Below are positions 35,527 to 53,072 of a stretch of DNA of 64,000 bases, piece by piece. Each line of letters opens with the position of its first letter. Within the stretch, counting starts at the first letter, position 1. The stretch is from Zygnema cylindricum (lineage: Eukaryota > Streptophyta > Zygnematophyceae > Zygnematales > Zygnemataceae). The stretch covers positions 212,693 to 276,692 of the forward strand of contig JBBHKE010000806.1 in assembly GCA_037447655.1 (NCBI GenBank), written 5' to 3'. The notes beneath the pieces were generated by a model, which saw only the letters and a program-made list of their open reading frames with translations, searched no databases and was not told the origin of the DNA. Position numbers and translations under genes: made by a program.

Positions 35527-37680
35527 CTGTACTTGGACGCCAGGATAGGGCGACGGCCTACTGAATCCATTGTTGGATCCAAACTAACCTTCTTCCTACG
35601 TGCCGACGAACAGTCGCGAATATCCACACACATCGCCGGCGGCCTCTACGCGCCGTAACCCGCGGTCCATGATGTATGACGGCAAGGGACCTGTCCGTAC
35701 GATCATGTAATGCGCGAAGCGATTGACTGCGTGAGATCCTACCGAAGAATATGTCCGTACGATTATCTACGGACGACGAGCTTCTTGACCTTTGACTTTC
35801 AGCCCGCAAGAAGGACCCGCCTCGAGTGGATGTAACCCTTCGGATCAGATCCGATGCTCACTGTACGGACAGAATCCCTTCGCTCTCCCTCGACGGCTGA
35901 CGTGGTTTCCTACCGTATGTGCGTCGTGTCATCCACTGAAGATCCTCAATCGAGTCAAGTTAAGGGTTAAATCTCTGCGAAGGAGGAACCTTCGATTAAC
36001 TTCATCCGACGGTGCAGAGATCACGTTGAATTAGCGATAAAAAAAAAAAAAAAATAGAGATTAAACACATATTATTATCTGGCATATATATTATGTGACA
36101 GAGAACAGGTATGTTTCTATGTGAGAGGGGTTCATGACTTAGGGTGGCGTTCCATCAGGAAATTCTGTAAACGTACGGTCAACATTACAGAGTGCTACAT
36201 TTTGATCAGTGTACTATCGCGCAGAGTCTGTAATCCACGTGTACAAATAAGAGTGGTTCTACGTAACATAAGATCGTATTTGAGTAATCGTACGAACACG
36301 TTTACTGGGAGTAAAATTTGTAACACCCTTCCATCATGTCGTGCCAGTGAGTGAGGTGTTAGATTGCGATTGGTACCACGTAGGACCTGTTGAGCCGCCC
36401 AGGAATAATCATCATTTCCAAAAGGACAAAATAGCAGCTGCGTATGTGTACGGGCAGACGCCGATTAAAATATCTAGTAGCGTCACGCTAATGTACAATC
36501 TGAACGTTCTTAGGGTTGTTGTGGTATCAACGGCCACGAAAACCGTTGCAAAATTTAAGTTTGTACAAATGTCCAAGAATGTACCATTTGAACGTGAATC
36601 GCTATATCGCACATTTATGATGGAGACGTCACAGGATGTCTTACAACCAAGTTTTTTTTGTCGTCGAACAGGCTGGCTATACAACCAGGAATTTTTTGTC
36701 GTCGAACAGGCTGGCTTTGATGTCACACGGTACACTCCATTTGCCACATGTAAGCTTATTGCTTCACGTCTGTCGTGGGTCGACTCTGACATTACAAGTG
36801 GACCAAAACACGCGTCCAGTAATCACAAACTCTCCTCCCGAGGACAGTAGGAGGAGACTAGCTACGTACTGGAAACATGAAGCGTTTGCGTCGAAAATTG
36901 AAAATCGGACGGTGGTGCTTTTCTCCAAGAAGTCTGGAGAATCTCAACGAATTTTTAGTAAACATCTTTTGAAAAAAAAAAAAAAAAGCCAGTACGGCCT
37001 ATACGGAAGTGTACTTTTCCCAGTAAACAACCCCACTTTTCGCCTGATGGAAGGTTACCCTAAGGGACTACAACAAACTTGACGGCATTGTACTTTGGTT
37101 ATTTATAATTGCACGAAAATTGTACTTTGGCTTTTCCACTTCCTTGTACGGCAAAAGTTTTTCTCGGTTCGTTTTTGGAAGAAACGACAGAAAAAAAGCT
37201 GCACTGGTACACGGTTTTTAAAGCAGCCCGTTACGTGGCTGACGTAAGCGTCCCCAAAGAAACAAAGTCTCCGTTTAAGTAAACGAGATATCAAACGGCA
37301 AAAAAAGTCCACTAATCGCGGCCGCCGTAATGGCAAATTTATAGCCGTACGATTCTGCTATTAAATAAGACGGTTCGCTAAATAGGACAAGTTGCTCGAA
37401 CAATAATACGGACAGCCAATCGTACAAAATGTTGTACAGACGGTCGTACAAAAACTCTGTTATTAGTTCATTACAGACCGTCTATTGTCTGTGACACTTA
37501 CATACTGTGACATTGTGTCACATAATGTGACATCTACCTTCTGTGACAACTTTCCTTCTTGACGATGAAATCTCACAAGTCCTCTGGATTACTTTCATTT
37601 TTTTTTCAATTTCTTTCAATTTCCTTCTTCAAGTCTGCTTCTTTCCCATCTGTTGCTCACTCCCTTTCACTATCAGTCGA
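35527..37680. other. Unannotated DNA: GC-rich patch 35530-36035, short tandem repeat at 36642-36716
   Basis: 35530-36035 is GC-rich with open frames on both strands that match nothing known to me. At 36642-36716 a 37-bp unit ending TTTTTTGTCGTCGAACAGGC is repeated once in tandem inside a mixture of frames (36341-36850 and 36636-37082, plus strand). The frames may be remains of a transposon gene. No supportable gene. Confidence 0.35.
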
Positions 37681-39228
37681 CCCCCCTACCTCCCCCGCCT
37701 CCCCTCTTGCGCCTCTTCCCCTTCTCCCCCCTAATATATTTCCTCATTCCCCTATTATCCCATCGCTCGAAAGCATCCCACTTCCTCCCTCTCCTTTTCC
37801 ACCTCTCCCTCTTTCTCGTCCTTTCCCTCCTCTCACTCTCCCTATCTGTCTCTCTCCCTCTCCCTCCCTCTGCATCCCCCTCTCCCTCCCTCCCTCTCCT
37901 CCCTCTCCTCCCTCTCCCTCTCCTTCTCCCCCCCTTCTCCCTCTCCCTCTCCTTCTCCGCCCCCCTCTCCCTCTCCCTCTCCCACTCCCTCTCCCCCCCT
38001 CCTCCTCCCCCCCTTCTCCCTCTCCCTCTCCTTCTCCCTCTCCCTCTCCCCCTCCTTCTCCCCCCCCTTCTCCTTCTCCCCCCCTCTCCCTCTCCCTCTC
38101 CCTCTCCCCCTCCCCCTCCTTCTCCTTCTCCCACCCTCTCCCTCTCCCTCTCCCCCTCCCCCTCCTCCCCCCCCTTCTCCCTCTCCCTCTCCTTCTCCCT
38201 CTCCCCCTCCTCCCCCCCTTCTCCCCCTCCCTCCCTCTCCCTCTCCCTCTCCCTCTCACTCTCACCCCCCCTTCTCCCTCTCCCTCTCCCTCTCCCCCCT
38301 TCGCCCTCTCCCTCTCCCCCTCCTCCCCCCCTTCTCCCCCTCCCTCCCCCCCTTCTCCCCCTCCCTCCCTCTCCCTCTCCCTCTCCCTCTCCCTCTCCCT
38401 CTCACCCCCCTTTTCCCTTTCCCTCTCCCTCTCCCCCCCTTCTCCCTCTCCCTCTCCCTCTCCCTCTCCCTCTCCCTCTCCCTCCCTCTCCCTCTCTCCC
38501 CCTTCTCCCTCTCCCTCTCCCCCCGTCCTTGTCCCCCCCTTCTCCCTCTCCCTCTCCCTCCCTCTCCCTCTCCCTCTCCCTCCCTCTCCTTCTCTCCCTC
38601 TCCTACTTCCCCTCCCCCTCTCCCTCCTCTCTCCCTCTCCCTCTCCCCCTCCCCCTCCCTCTCCCCCTCCCCCTCTCTCTCTCCATCCCCCCTCTCTCTC
38701 TCCCCCCTCCCCCTCTCCCTCTCTCTCTCCCCCCCCCCCTCTCCCTCTCCCTCTATCTCCCTCCCCCTCTCTCTCTCCCTCTCTCTCCCTCTCTCTCTCC
38801 CTATCCTTCCGTCTCCCCCTCCCTCTCCCTCTCCCTCTCCCCTCCCCCTCCCCCCCCCCTCCCTTTTCCTCTCCCCCTCCCTCCGCCTCCCCCTCCCCCT
38901 ACGTGGGTGGAGGCACGTGAGTCTCCCTCTCTTCCTCTCGTTTTCTATTTTATTTCCCTCTCCCCCTCTTCTCTCACTCCCTTTGTTTTTCTCCCTTTCT
39001 CCCCTCTCTCTCTCTCCCTCTCTCTCTCCCCCCTTGTCTCTCTCTTTCTTTCTTTCTCTCTCCCTCTCTCTCTCCCTCTTTCTTTCTCTCTCTCCCCCCC
39101 TCTGTTTTTTTCTCTCTCCTTCTCTCTCCCCCCCTCACTCTCCCTCTCCCCCCTTTCTCCCGCCCTCCCTCTCTGTCTCTCTCTCTCCCCGCTCTCTCCC
39201 CCCCTCTCTCTCCCCCTCTCTCTCTCAG
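37680..39228 (+). repeat. 1.5-kb polypyrimidine tract, (CCCTCT)n-like
   Basis: Some 1,550 bases are almost only C and T on the plus strand, mostly CCCTCTCC-type units; purines are nearly absent between 37860 and 38890. The stretch creates long Pro/Ser/Leu frames on the plus strand and Gly/Arg/Glu frames on the minus strand, which are composition artefacts. Such homopurine-homopyrimidine DNA can form triplex structures. Confidence 0.97.
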
Positions 39229-39364
39229 TCAGATTGAGGCTGTTTGTCTTCTTAAGCCTTGTATTCCTGTTTCAGTAGAACCAGGTGTGCTTCAAAATGA
39301 AGGGATAAAAATTAATATATTAAAATAATTATGAAATATATATTAATGGTATTGCGGATCATTG

Positions 39365-39470
39365 GGAGGGGAAGAGGTATAGAGCATGGGAAGGGAGACG
39401 AAGAGGGAGGAGGAGAGGGAGAGGGACAGAAGAGGGGGAGTGGGAGCGGGAGCGGGAGAGGTAGGGGAAA
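39365..39470 (+). repeat. Polypurine tract facing the polypyrimidine tract
   Basis: GAGGGAGAGGG-type purine repeats, the complement in kind of the tract ending at 39228, so the two could pair in an inverted fashion. Probably a short inverted extension of the same satellite. Confidence 0.85.
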
Positions 39471-39563
39471 CTTCAAAAACTCCCAAAATGGCCCAAACCG
39501 CAAATTGTTAAAAAAACAGGTCCAAAATTGTCCCAATGACATATCATCATCAAAATGAATCTC

Positions 39564-39825
39564 GAGTACTGGAACAAAGTAAACAAAGTACCGAAAGTAC
39601 AAAATATAAAAGTACAAAGTAGTATGAAGTACAAGGTATGAAGTACTTGTTCAAAGTATTGTAAAACAACCATGTTCAAGTACTGGAACAAAGTGAACAA
39701 ATTATCGAAAGTATAAAATATGAAGTACAAGGAGTAAACAGTAAAAAGTACTAAGTACGAAGTAGTAAAACGTACAAAGTACAAAATACAAAGTATTGTT
39801 CAAAAGTATTGTTAAACAACCATAA
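39564..39825. repeat. Tandem duplication of a GTAC-rich unit (110-150 bp x 2)
   Basis: The unit from AGTACTGGAACAAAGT to TTGT(A/T)AAACAACCAT occurs at 39564-39673 and 39677-39825. It is built of smaller AAAGTAC words. Lies beyond the 3' end of the cupin gene. Confidence 0.8.
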
Positions 39826-40293
39826 ATGTGTTGAAAGTAAACGCAATATGTGGAAACAAAATCGGAACGAACTCGTATTATTTTCAAAATTTGAACACGA
39901 TACAAAAATGAGAGCTGAAGTGAAAGAAAAAGGGCAAAAAACAGTTGGAAGATTTTGCTCTACAGTACACTTTCCAAAAAAGTGCCAAAACTTAACAAAA
40001 AACTTTCCAAAAAACTCTCCAAAAACTGCTAAAAATCTATTCTATGATACACTTTTGATTCATACACTTGGTGCTGAAAATCCTAAAACTCTCTTCTCTC
40101 ATCTCTTACAGAAACTCCCGATTCTAAATGTGTTAAAAGCTTATTACTCCCTAGATTCACACTTCACACTCACACTCTATATACAAAAACCGCACCCAGT
40201 ATTTCACTCTCTACCCTTCGATTCTCCCTCTTCTCTCCGATTCTCCCTATTCTCTCCGATTCTCCCTTCGTTTCATTGAAAATACATGGAGAT

Positions 40294-43200
40294 TTAAAAC
40301 GGTCCAACTCCAAAGTCCTCAGAGACTTTATGTTCAACAGCCTCAACAAACGCCTAAAAAACCCATACACATACCAAAAAAGATATTAGTTACATAAGTA
40401 CCCGAAACCCCCAAAACATGAACTCCAAAATCTGAAAAACATAGAAGAGATTCGTGAAACTAAAATAAAGCTGAAATTTCTTAACAATATCCACAAAAAT
40501 TAACACAACCCAACACACTAACAACACAAAGTAACATGAAAAACTTCTAACAAAAAGAAAATTTAAAATAAAGCTAAAATTTCTTTACAATATACACAAA
40601 ATGAACACAAACATAATAGCAATATACTAACACAACATGATAATTAACAGAAGCTTTGAAGTTCCTACCTCATAGTTAAAAATTCCCTTATCTTGAACAC
40701 CTCCCATTCTCACTTTGGCCCCAGATTTTGATCGCGGAAAAATCGCTACTTCATGGCGTTGACGACGTGTATGGTAAACTTTTTCCAGAAGTTTCTCCTC
40801 CACTTTAAATCCATGCTTCAATACTTCCCAAGGGAGAGAGTGATAAATGGAGTTATAACCAGCTAAAAACGCAGGAATCTCTACGTCCTTATTGGCGAAG
40901 CTCACCCATTCAAGTTTCTCATTCTCGCTTGAATACTGCAAAACAAAAAACATAAGGTATCAATAAACAGCAGTGTCTCATCATGAGTGTAGTGATAGTC
41001 GCAAGTTAAAAACAAAAATGGAACATTTGCAAACTGGATATACACAAGATATACTCACACAGGTGGAGATACAATCTCTCTCCCTCCCTCTCTCTCTCCC
41101 TCCCTCCCTCTCTCTCTCTCCCTCTCTTTCTCCCTCTTTCTCTCTATCTCCCTCTCTCCCTCTCTCTCTCGATCTCTCAATGAAAATCAGAAAGCAGAAA
41201 ACTAAAGCGAAACTTACCACTGTGACGGGGAATAAAGCGGGCACAACAATATTAGATCCTGCTTGAATGTCTGTCTGAAGAGCTGTACTGCCGTCAGGAT
41301 AAGCGATTTCTATGCGACCTTTGCCGTTGATGAAGTGCAACAATCGCCACGCATTGGTGAAATGTGGGGCCCACAGTGCTCCTTCCTGCCAATGTAAAGG
41401 AACCGATAAAACCAAACTCAGATCAGTATTTGTAGTAGGGCACAGAGGCAAAGACCAACGAGTAGAGACAAGTAAGAGGAAAAAGATGCTCTTCAATATT
41501 CAGGCAAAGCCCAACAAGTACAGATGAAGTTCTGCACAAAAACCTTAAACATAAGTGCGAGAAAACAGTCAGTCTGCTATTATTTGAAAATAAGGGAGAG
41601 AGTTATGAAAAGGGCAAAGAAACTTGCCTCCAATGTTCCCCAGCTCAAGGAGAGATCAAGGCGTCCGAGCCATTGCAGTTTCCTCGAGTTGACGGTAGTG
41701 ATAACTCCGCCGTTTTTGACGAATACATCAGGATCGCTGTGACGGATGCTATGCTTCAAGTCTCCAATCAGAGGATGGCTCTGCTGCCACACTAGCTTGG
41801 AAGCATCCTGAAAAACAAACACACTAAAACGATACTGATGAGGTAATACAAAAGCTACTGAGGTAGAAGCTTAAAGGAAAGAACTGATTAGATGACATAA
41901 AAACTGAGGTAGAAGTTAAAAGACTATGAGATAAATGTAGCTTAATTGCTGAAAAAAATCTTCCATGAAATAACAAGACATTTGCTATTTTTTTTTTATT
42001 AAAGTCTTTTACCTCTTTTGGAACCTTAATGAAACCAACTTCCTCTTGACCTTCCCTCAACTGCTTCACTTCATCTTCTTGTACGTCCCATGCCCTTGCA
42101 AGAACCTCCTTGCTGCAAAAAAAAAAACCAATTCATTAAAATCAGAAATTTTAAAACATTACATTAAGAGTAAAAACAAACAAAAAATGTGTTTATAATT
42201 TTGCAGATCAAAGCAAACTGTTTCATGCAATCCCCACTGTATAATCTATAGGATTTTTACCTAAAGCCATGGATGAGGCCACCGACGTTCTTCTCCTTTC
42301 CGCCAATCAGATGGAAGGTAGATGCTTCATCAGAATTAATACCTCGCTCTGAAGTTTTTGCCACCCCCACAATCTTGAGTTCCTCGGTTCCATTGTTCCA
42401 AATCCAAAGAGTCCAGCCTTTAGGAACGGCCAAAACATCACCTTTTTCAAGATACCTGTATTGTCAAAATATCAATATCAAACCAAAATTGATATTGAAT
42501 CACAATTGGTATAAGACCACAATTGGTTTTTCTTTTTAACCACAATTGGTACCCTTAAACAATAATCTAAACCACAATTGGCATTAAAACAGGATCAGTA
42601 CTAGAGAAACAAAAAAACATAAGTGTGTGAATTTCCTTTCGTGGTATAAAATAGCGAGAAAAAAGATTAAAACACGTAGAAATAACTTGTTTCTTACCAT
42701 AGAAAAAGACAAAAAAAACAGAACACTTAATCAAAGAACTTTTCCATTCTGTGAATGAAAAAAAATAAAAAACAAACAAAAGCTTCCTGAAAAACACCCA
42801 AATTTGGAACCCGCCCATTTCCCCCAAAAATGAAAGCATCAAGTGCATACTTCACATTGCTCTGAAGACCTATTGGTGACGTCAGGCTTGCCAAAGCATT
42901 TCCCTTGATGACGTATTTCAGTATTGGCAAGTCATAATATGCGGGCAGCGCCAAAGTGTTCGGCTGGAGAGTCACAGCAGCTGCAGCCAAGTTCGCATGC
43001 TGCCCGAAAAAAAAAAAAAAAAGAGTTATCAAAAGATCATACACCAAAAAAAAAGTACATGAATGTCAAGCAGCAACCAATCAGAAAGTGAAATCAAAAC
43101 CACAACCAAAACCAGAATGCCAAAAACAAATAATGAATAAAAACAATCGGTAAAAGAAACTTCGGTGAACAAGTTGGACCCAAAAGGGGTGGTAAGTGAC

Positions 43201-43409
43201 TTCCTTTTCAGTTTTATGAAGATACTCACCCTCAAAGTCCACCAGTCAGACAAAATTTCCACCCTTCCAGCGTCGTTTCTGTAATATTCCTGCCATTCTG
43301 GTGCCACAAAAGACTGCTTACTAGAACCTCTTTCATGTGCAGCTGCAAATGAGACAAATGTCACAAAAATTGCAGCCAGAAGCCACAATATAGAGGCAGA
43401 ACGAGCCAT
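40294..43409 (-). CDS. Secreted two-cupin 11S-globulin-like protein, 8 exons, 432 aa
   Basis: Exons in transcript order: 43409-43230, 42999-42851, 42455-42261, 42112-42013, 41807-41628, 41385-41218, 40935-40669, 40353-40294; in phase throughout, 432 residues. An N-terminal signal peptide (about 1-24, hydrophobic core ILWLLAAIFVTFVSF) sends it to the secretory pathway or vacuole. Two cupin beta-barrels follow: the first with LKYVIKGNA and VKYLEKGDVLAVPKGWTLW, the second from GGVITTVNSRKL through APHFTNAWRLLHFINGKGRI, AGSNIVVPALFPVTV and LEWVSFA. This is the plan of 11S/legumin storage globulins and their seedless-plant relatives. The asparagine-glycine processing site of true legumins (NGxEE before the second barrel) is missing, so no acidic/basic chain cleavage is expected. 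Intron 5 uses a GC donor (GAG|GCAAGT). An RY-like CATGCA and an ABRE-like ACGTGTC lie 220-265 bp upstream. Confidence 0.88.
41081..41178. repeat. (CT)n microsatellite in cupin intron 6
   Basis: About 100 bases of CTCTCC/CTCTTT-type repeats lie inside the intron between exons 6 and 7, on the plus strand. On the transcribed strand it is a GA repeat. Confidence 0.95.
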
Positions 43410-43630
43410 AGTTACAATCGCCCTCTTTCTTTGAACCAGTGCAGTAAACAGTTAATATTCTCCTCTTGTAAAGTTGCAACAAATGTTTCGAATTTGAAAG
43501 GGAACCGGCGGCGATGGACAATTTCTTGGGAAGGGTTTCTCTTTATAGTCACAGAGTGAAGGGGACGAGCCAGGAATTCTGGCAGTCGCATCGACGGTTA
43601 AGATTTTGCGGCTATTTGGTTTGTTCTTGG

Positions 43631-43674
43631 CATGCACAACCGACGGCCATGAGAGGATCATTGTTTGACGTGTC
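43631..43674. promoter_or_regulatory. RY-like (CATGCA) and ABRE-like (ACGTGTC) motifs upstream of the cupin gene
   Basis: CATGCA at 43631-43636 and ACGTGTC at 43668-43674 lie 222 and 259 bp before the start codon. In seed plants this pair is bound by B3 (ABI3-type) and bZIP factors to drive storage-globulin genes. Both words are short and could occur by chance. Confidence 0.3.
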
Positions 43675-45353
43675 AATTAAAGCCAGAAAACGATCAGACC
43701 GAGGCTGAATCGAGACCGTCACATATGGATCGCCTAATATCGACCGTCTAGATCATTTTATGTCACCGTCTGAAATTGCATGCGCCGCCAATTGCTTAAA
43801 GTATGCGATGTCCTTTTCGAAGGAAACGCTTGTATTCGTACGTGCGTTCTATGATCGCCGGACACACGTAGTTTGCTACAACACGATTGGGCACAAAGAA
43901 GACCTGCTCCAATTCATGTGACGGCTTTAAAATACGCTGTTCTGTGTAGCTAGCTTTAAGATGAAACCTTTTGGCGCGGTGAACAAGAAGATATATGTTG
44001 TTGCGTGTGAATTCACATGATAGTTGCTGTGCTTCTTGAAATCCAATTCTTTGGAGTATTGGGCAGTATTCTATGAGCGTTCAGATGAGCACCTCAGATT
44101 ATCGGTCCAGGTTCATTGCATGTCGGTTGCACGGGCAGTCCATTTCACGTGGTCACATTGTACCCGTTATTGTACGGCAAGATTACGTCCCGCGGACCAT
44201 ATGCAGTTATTTATCATGCGGGGAACTTCTATGTAGTTTGCTAATTTATGGAGTGGCTGCGTCCATGGACCACATCGAAACATGCATGCAATAATTTAAG
44301 AACACGAGTCATCACAACTCTCAAGCATTGGTGGCCATCATGTGCAGACCATGACCCCCATCATATTTTATTATTTTTTCTTAAGTGCATGTATGCCACG
44401 CAGATTCCAATCACAAGTGCGGGATTTGTGCATGATGCTTCATGCCTGCTATTGCAGGGGTCTTCAAATTCCGATGCCATTTCACGTCGAGCGGACAGGC
44501 GACGCAAAGACAAAGCGCATCTTCTTCGACCGTGAAATTGCACAGGCTGGAAGGCGCTACGTCTACAATGTCACGGTATGACATGCGACGTCACACGCAG
44601 GTACAAAAAACAACGTGCGACCACAGATTGTAGACGTTGACAACTGTCACAGGTACTGTCGACGTATACAATCGTCACAAGCGTAAGTTACGATTTCGTC
44701 ATTACAGACATAGGGACACTTGAACACCGGGTCCGGCGGATCCGCGCTAAAATACAAAGTAATTTCACTAAGTTACAAGTACATGGGGACACACCCTCAG
44801 GTGAAGTTACTGTACTATACTCTGTCCTTGTCACGTCACTTATCGTACATTTTGTTTTTTCTTTTCCACATGAAAGTACAGTAATGTACTGTACAGTACT
44901 TTAAGTTTCATCACAGCCTCACAATCACAGGTACAATATTGTACTTGACCTTGGCTAACTTCACCGTCCAGGTTTGTCCTATTGCCCTATCTCCTGCTGG
45001 TAGTTTATTTAGATAAAGAGAATACGTATTCATATCATTCTCTTACAATATGTTCATAGTGTTTAACATTACTGGCAACGGATCACGGCGTACCGAAACG
45101 CTATTGCTACATGCTATCACACGTGAAATAATGTTACCTACTCTAAACAACGGATCAACGTGTAATTGGACCCCGTTGTCACATGTGAACACAGACAACT
45201 TTGCGATGAATCACGGTGAACTGATATTTTCAGCCACATGTAAACAGATCGTAACCATTTGTACCGTCGCCTCCGTTCCAATCGCTGTCCTCCTGCTTAA
45301 CAGCTCTTTCCTGCTTTTAGGGTTACTGGAACAGGCTCTGGAAGCTCTCCGCC
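43675..45353. other. Divergent intergenic region between the cupin and ATP synthase genes; repeat V copy 2 at 44450-44775
   Basis: The cupin gene (minus) and the ATP synthase gene (plus) are transcribed away from each other from this 1.9-kb region. It contains repeat V copy 2 and GTAC-rich palindromes at 44815-44950. The open frame 44248-44535 is part of the repeat and not a gene. Confidence 0.6.
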
Positions 45354-51260
<5,907 letters not shown>

Positions 51261-51630
51261 GTCTGTCTTTCCTCATCAAAGGACTTAAAAGGGGAGGGGG
51301 GAGGGAGAGGGAGAGAGAGAGAGAACGAAAGAGAGAGAGCGAAAGAGAAAGAGATATGGCCCATATCAGGTGGTTGCAAGGCAACAAGAAAAGGCCGTTT
51401 CCATTCTAAATTGTGCAGATTTCCCGGGGTGAGAATGGCAAGCACAAGTTATTTTCTCTTAAAATTCATGTTGTAATGGGGAGAGTATTGAAACAAAAGA
51501 ATCAAAGAAAAGAAAAAGTACCAAAAATATGGTCAGCCATTTGGGATGTGTCTCTCGTCTCCTCGAGACTGTCACTTAAAGAGGTTTTGTGGTCAAAGTA
51601 ATCAATTTTCTCTGCCAATCACAATTACTT

Positions 51631-51718
51631 TAGCATTTGGATGAGTCGTTTATTCCTAATGTAAAAGAAGCATTTAGCATTTGGATGAGTCGTTTATTCC
51701 TAATGTAAAAGAAGCATT
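51631..51718. repeat. 44-bp tandem duplication downstream of the ATP synthase gene
   Basis: The unit starting TAGCATTTGGATGAGTCGTT is repeated exactly once at a spacing of 44 bp, probably within or just after the 3' untranslated region. Confidence 0.95.
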
Positions 51719-51844
51719 GGGTTTTTTTTTTCCTGTTGTAATGATAGATGACGAAAACACTGCCAAAAAACCCGTCTTGGGAAGAGTGACGTAGATCGTT
51801 TGTCCTTTGTGATCGAGTTTTATATCTATTTCTTGGAAATGCGT

Positions 51845-52570
51845 CTCATTTTGTGGAAATCGAACGTAAATTTACTGAATTTTACGATTTCACGCTCCTT
51901 CCTCTTAGCAACGTCACAGGAAATCAGACCAACATGCTGACTCATCTGAGTCGCAACGGTAACATAGGCTGGGTTTGTCGAAACAATGTCTTCAAAAATA
52001 TTCTTGCACTGTCGAGCAAGTATCAATACCTTGCGAAGGAATAATATGTGAAACCTCACGGTGAGTTGAAAACTCACCTTAGAAGCAATAGGCCCATTAC
52101 TCTCGTTTTATAAGCAGTAGTGTCGTGCGCTTGATCTCTCGCCTATTCGAGCAACACAATAAATGGACGCCATTAGGCTGAAAAACAATTCTACAAGCAA
52201 AAAAAGAAAAAAATGAAAGCCAAGTAAAATTAGTCATCGGTGGCCAAGCTAAGCTTGAGATCAATACCACTTCAGAGTTAGGATAGTTGGAGAAATCCTA
52301 AACGTGGGACAAAACAATGGCGAGAGCGTAATTACGGAATTGGGTCATTAAAGTAATCGAACCTAATGGGAACGGATTCCCTCAGAAGGAGTGGGTGTCT
52401 GGAAGTGGGAGAAAAAGAACAAAGGAGGGAGATTGAAAGAACAAAGGGGGAAGATTGAAATAAGAAAGGAGGGAGAATGAAAAACGAAGGGAGAGTGAGA
52501 GAAGAAGGGATTCAAAAGGTGACCTAACGATACAGTTGGACGGTTGAACAAAAAGGTTAAGATTTCTCAA
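51845..52570 (-). mobile_element. Decayed non-LTR retrotransposon fragment (copy D)
   Basis: Two stretches resemble the retroelement at 53-58 kb: 51845-52180 matches its zinc-finger/endonuclease region (minus-strand frame with IFEDIVSTNPAYVTVATQ, like IFGDIVLANPTSATVVGQ in copy A), and 52300-52570 matches the part after the reverse transcriptase core near 57000-57175. The middle is missing and frames are broken; it is the oldest of the four pieces. Confidence 0.7.
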
Positions 52571-53072
52571 GCCTAGTCCACAGGGCCAATGGCATGGGTG
52601 TTTTTTTCGCCAGTGATGTAGGTTTACTTGTAATCATAAATAAAACATATACAAGAGAAAATATAGGATTAAAGAGAATGGGAGAAGGGAATCACCAACT
52701 AACAAAAAACACAAGGACAACAGAAAGGTCAAATGATGATTTAAAATAAAGACAACTGAATATGAAACTAAAAAACTACAACAACGCAACACATTATATA
52801 GTTCTTTAAACAAATAAAGCCAAAACTACTCCAATTTCTCTACCCAGTAATGCTTGCTAAAAGGGAGGCAATCTCCTTACATCTCCTTAAAAAGCCAGCC
52901 AATTTTTTTTATATAAATCTCCTTAATGAAGTTGGGTATATTCTTATATCTCGGGAAGGCCGGAATACATCGAGGGCTCACGACCACAATAGCACCAAAT
53001 TGTTGACCACATAGGTACAAACATAGAGGGCTTCTCCATTCTTGTCTATCTAAAAAAAATTATCTTGCAGGA

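Noticed and set aside
37559-39278. Long Pro/Ser/Leu-rich frames (453 and 541 codons, plus) and Gly/Arg/Glu frames (minus)
   Set aside because: They arise because the polypyrimidine tract has no stop codons in any frame; no domain, splice context or codon signal supports a protein.
39809-40279. 156-codon plus-strand frame near the cupin 3' end
   Set aside because: Lys/Asn-rich low-information frame in AT-rich DNA, antisense to the cupin 3' region; no family resemblance.
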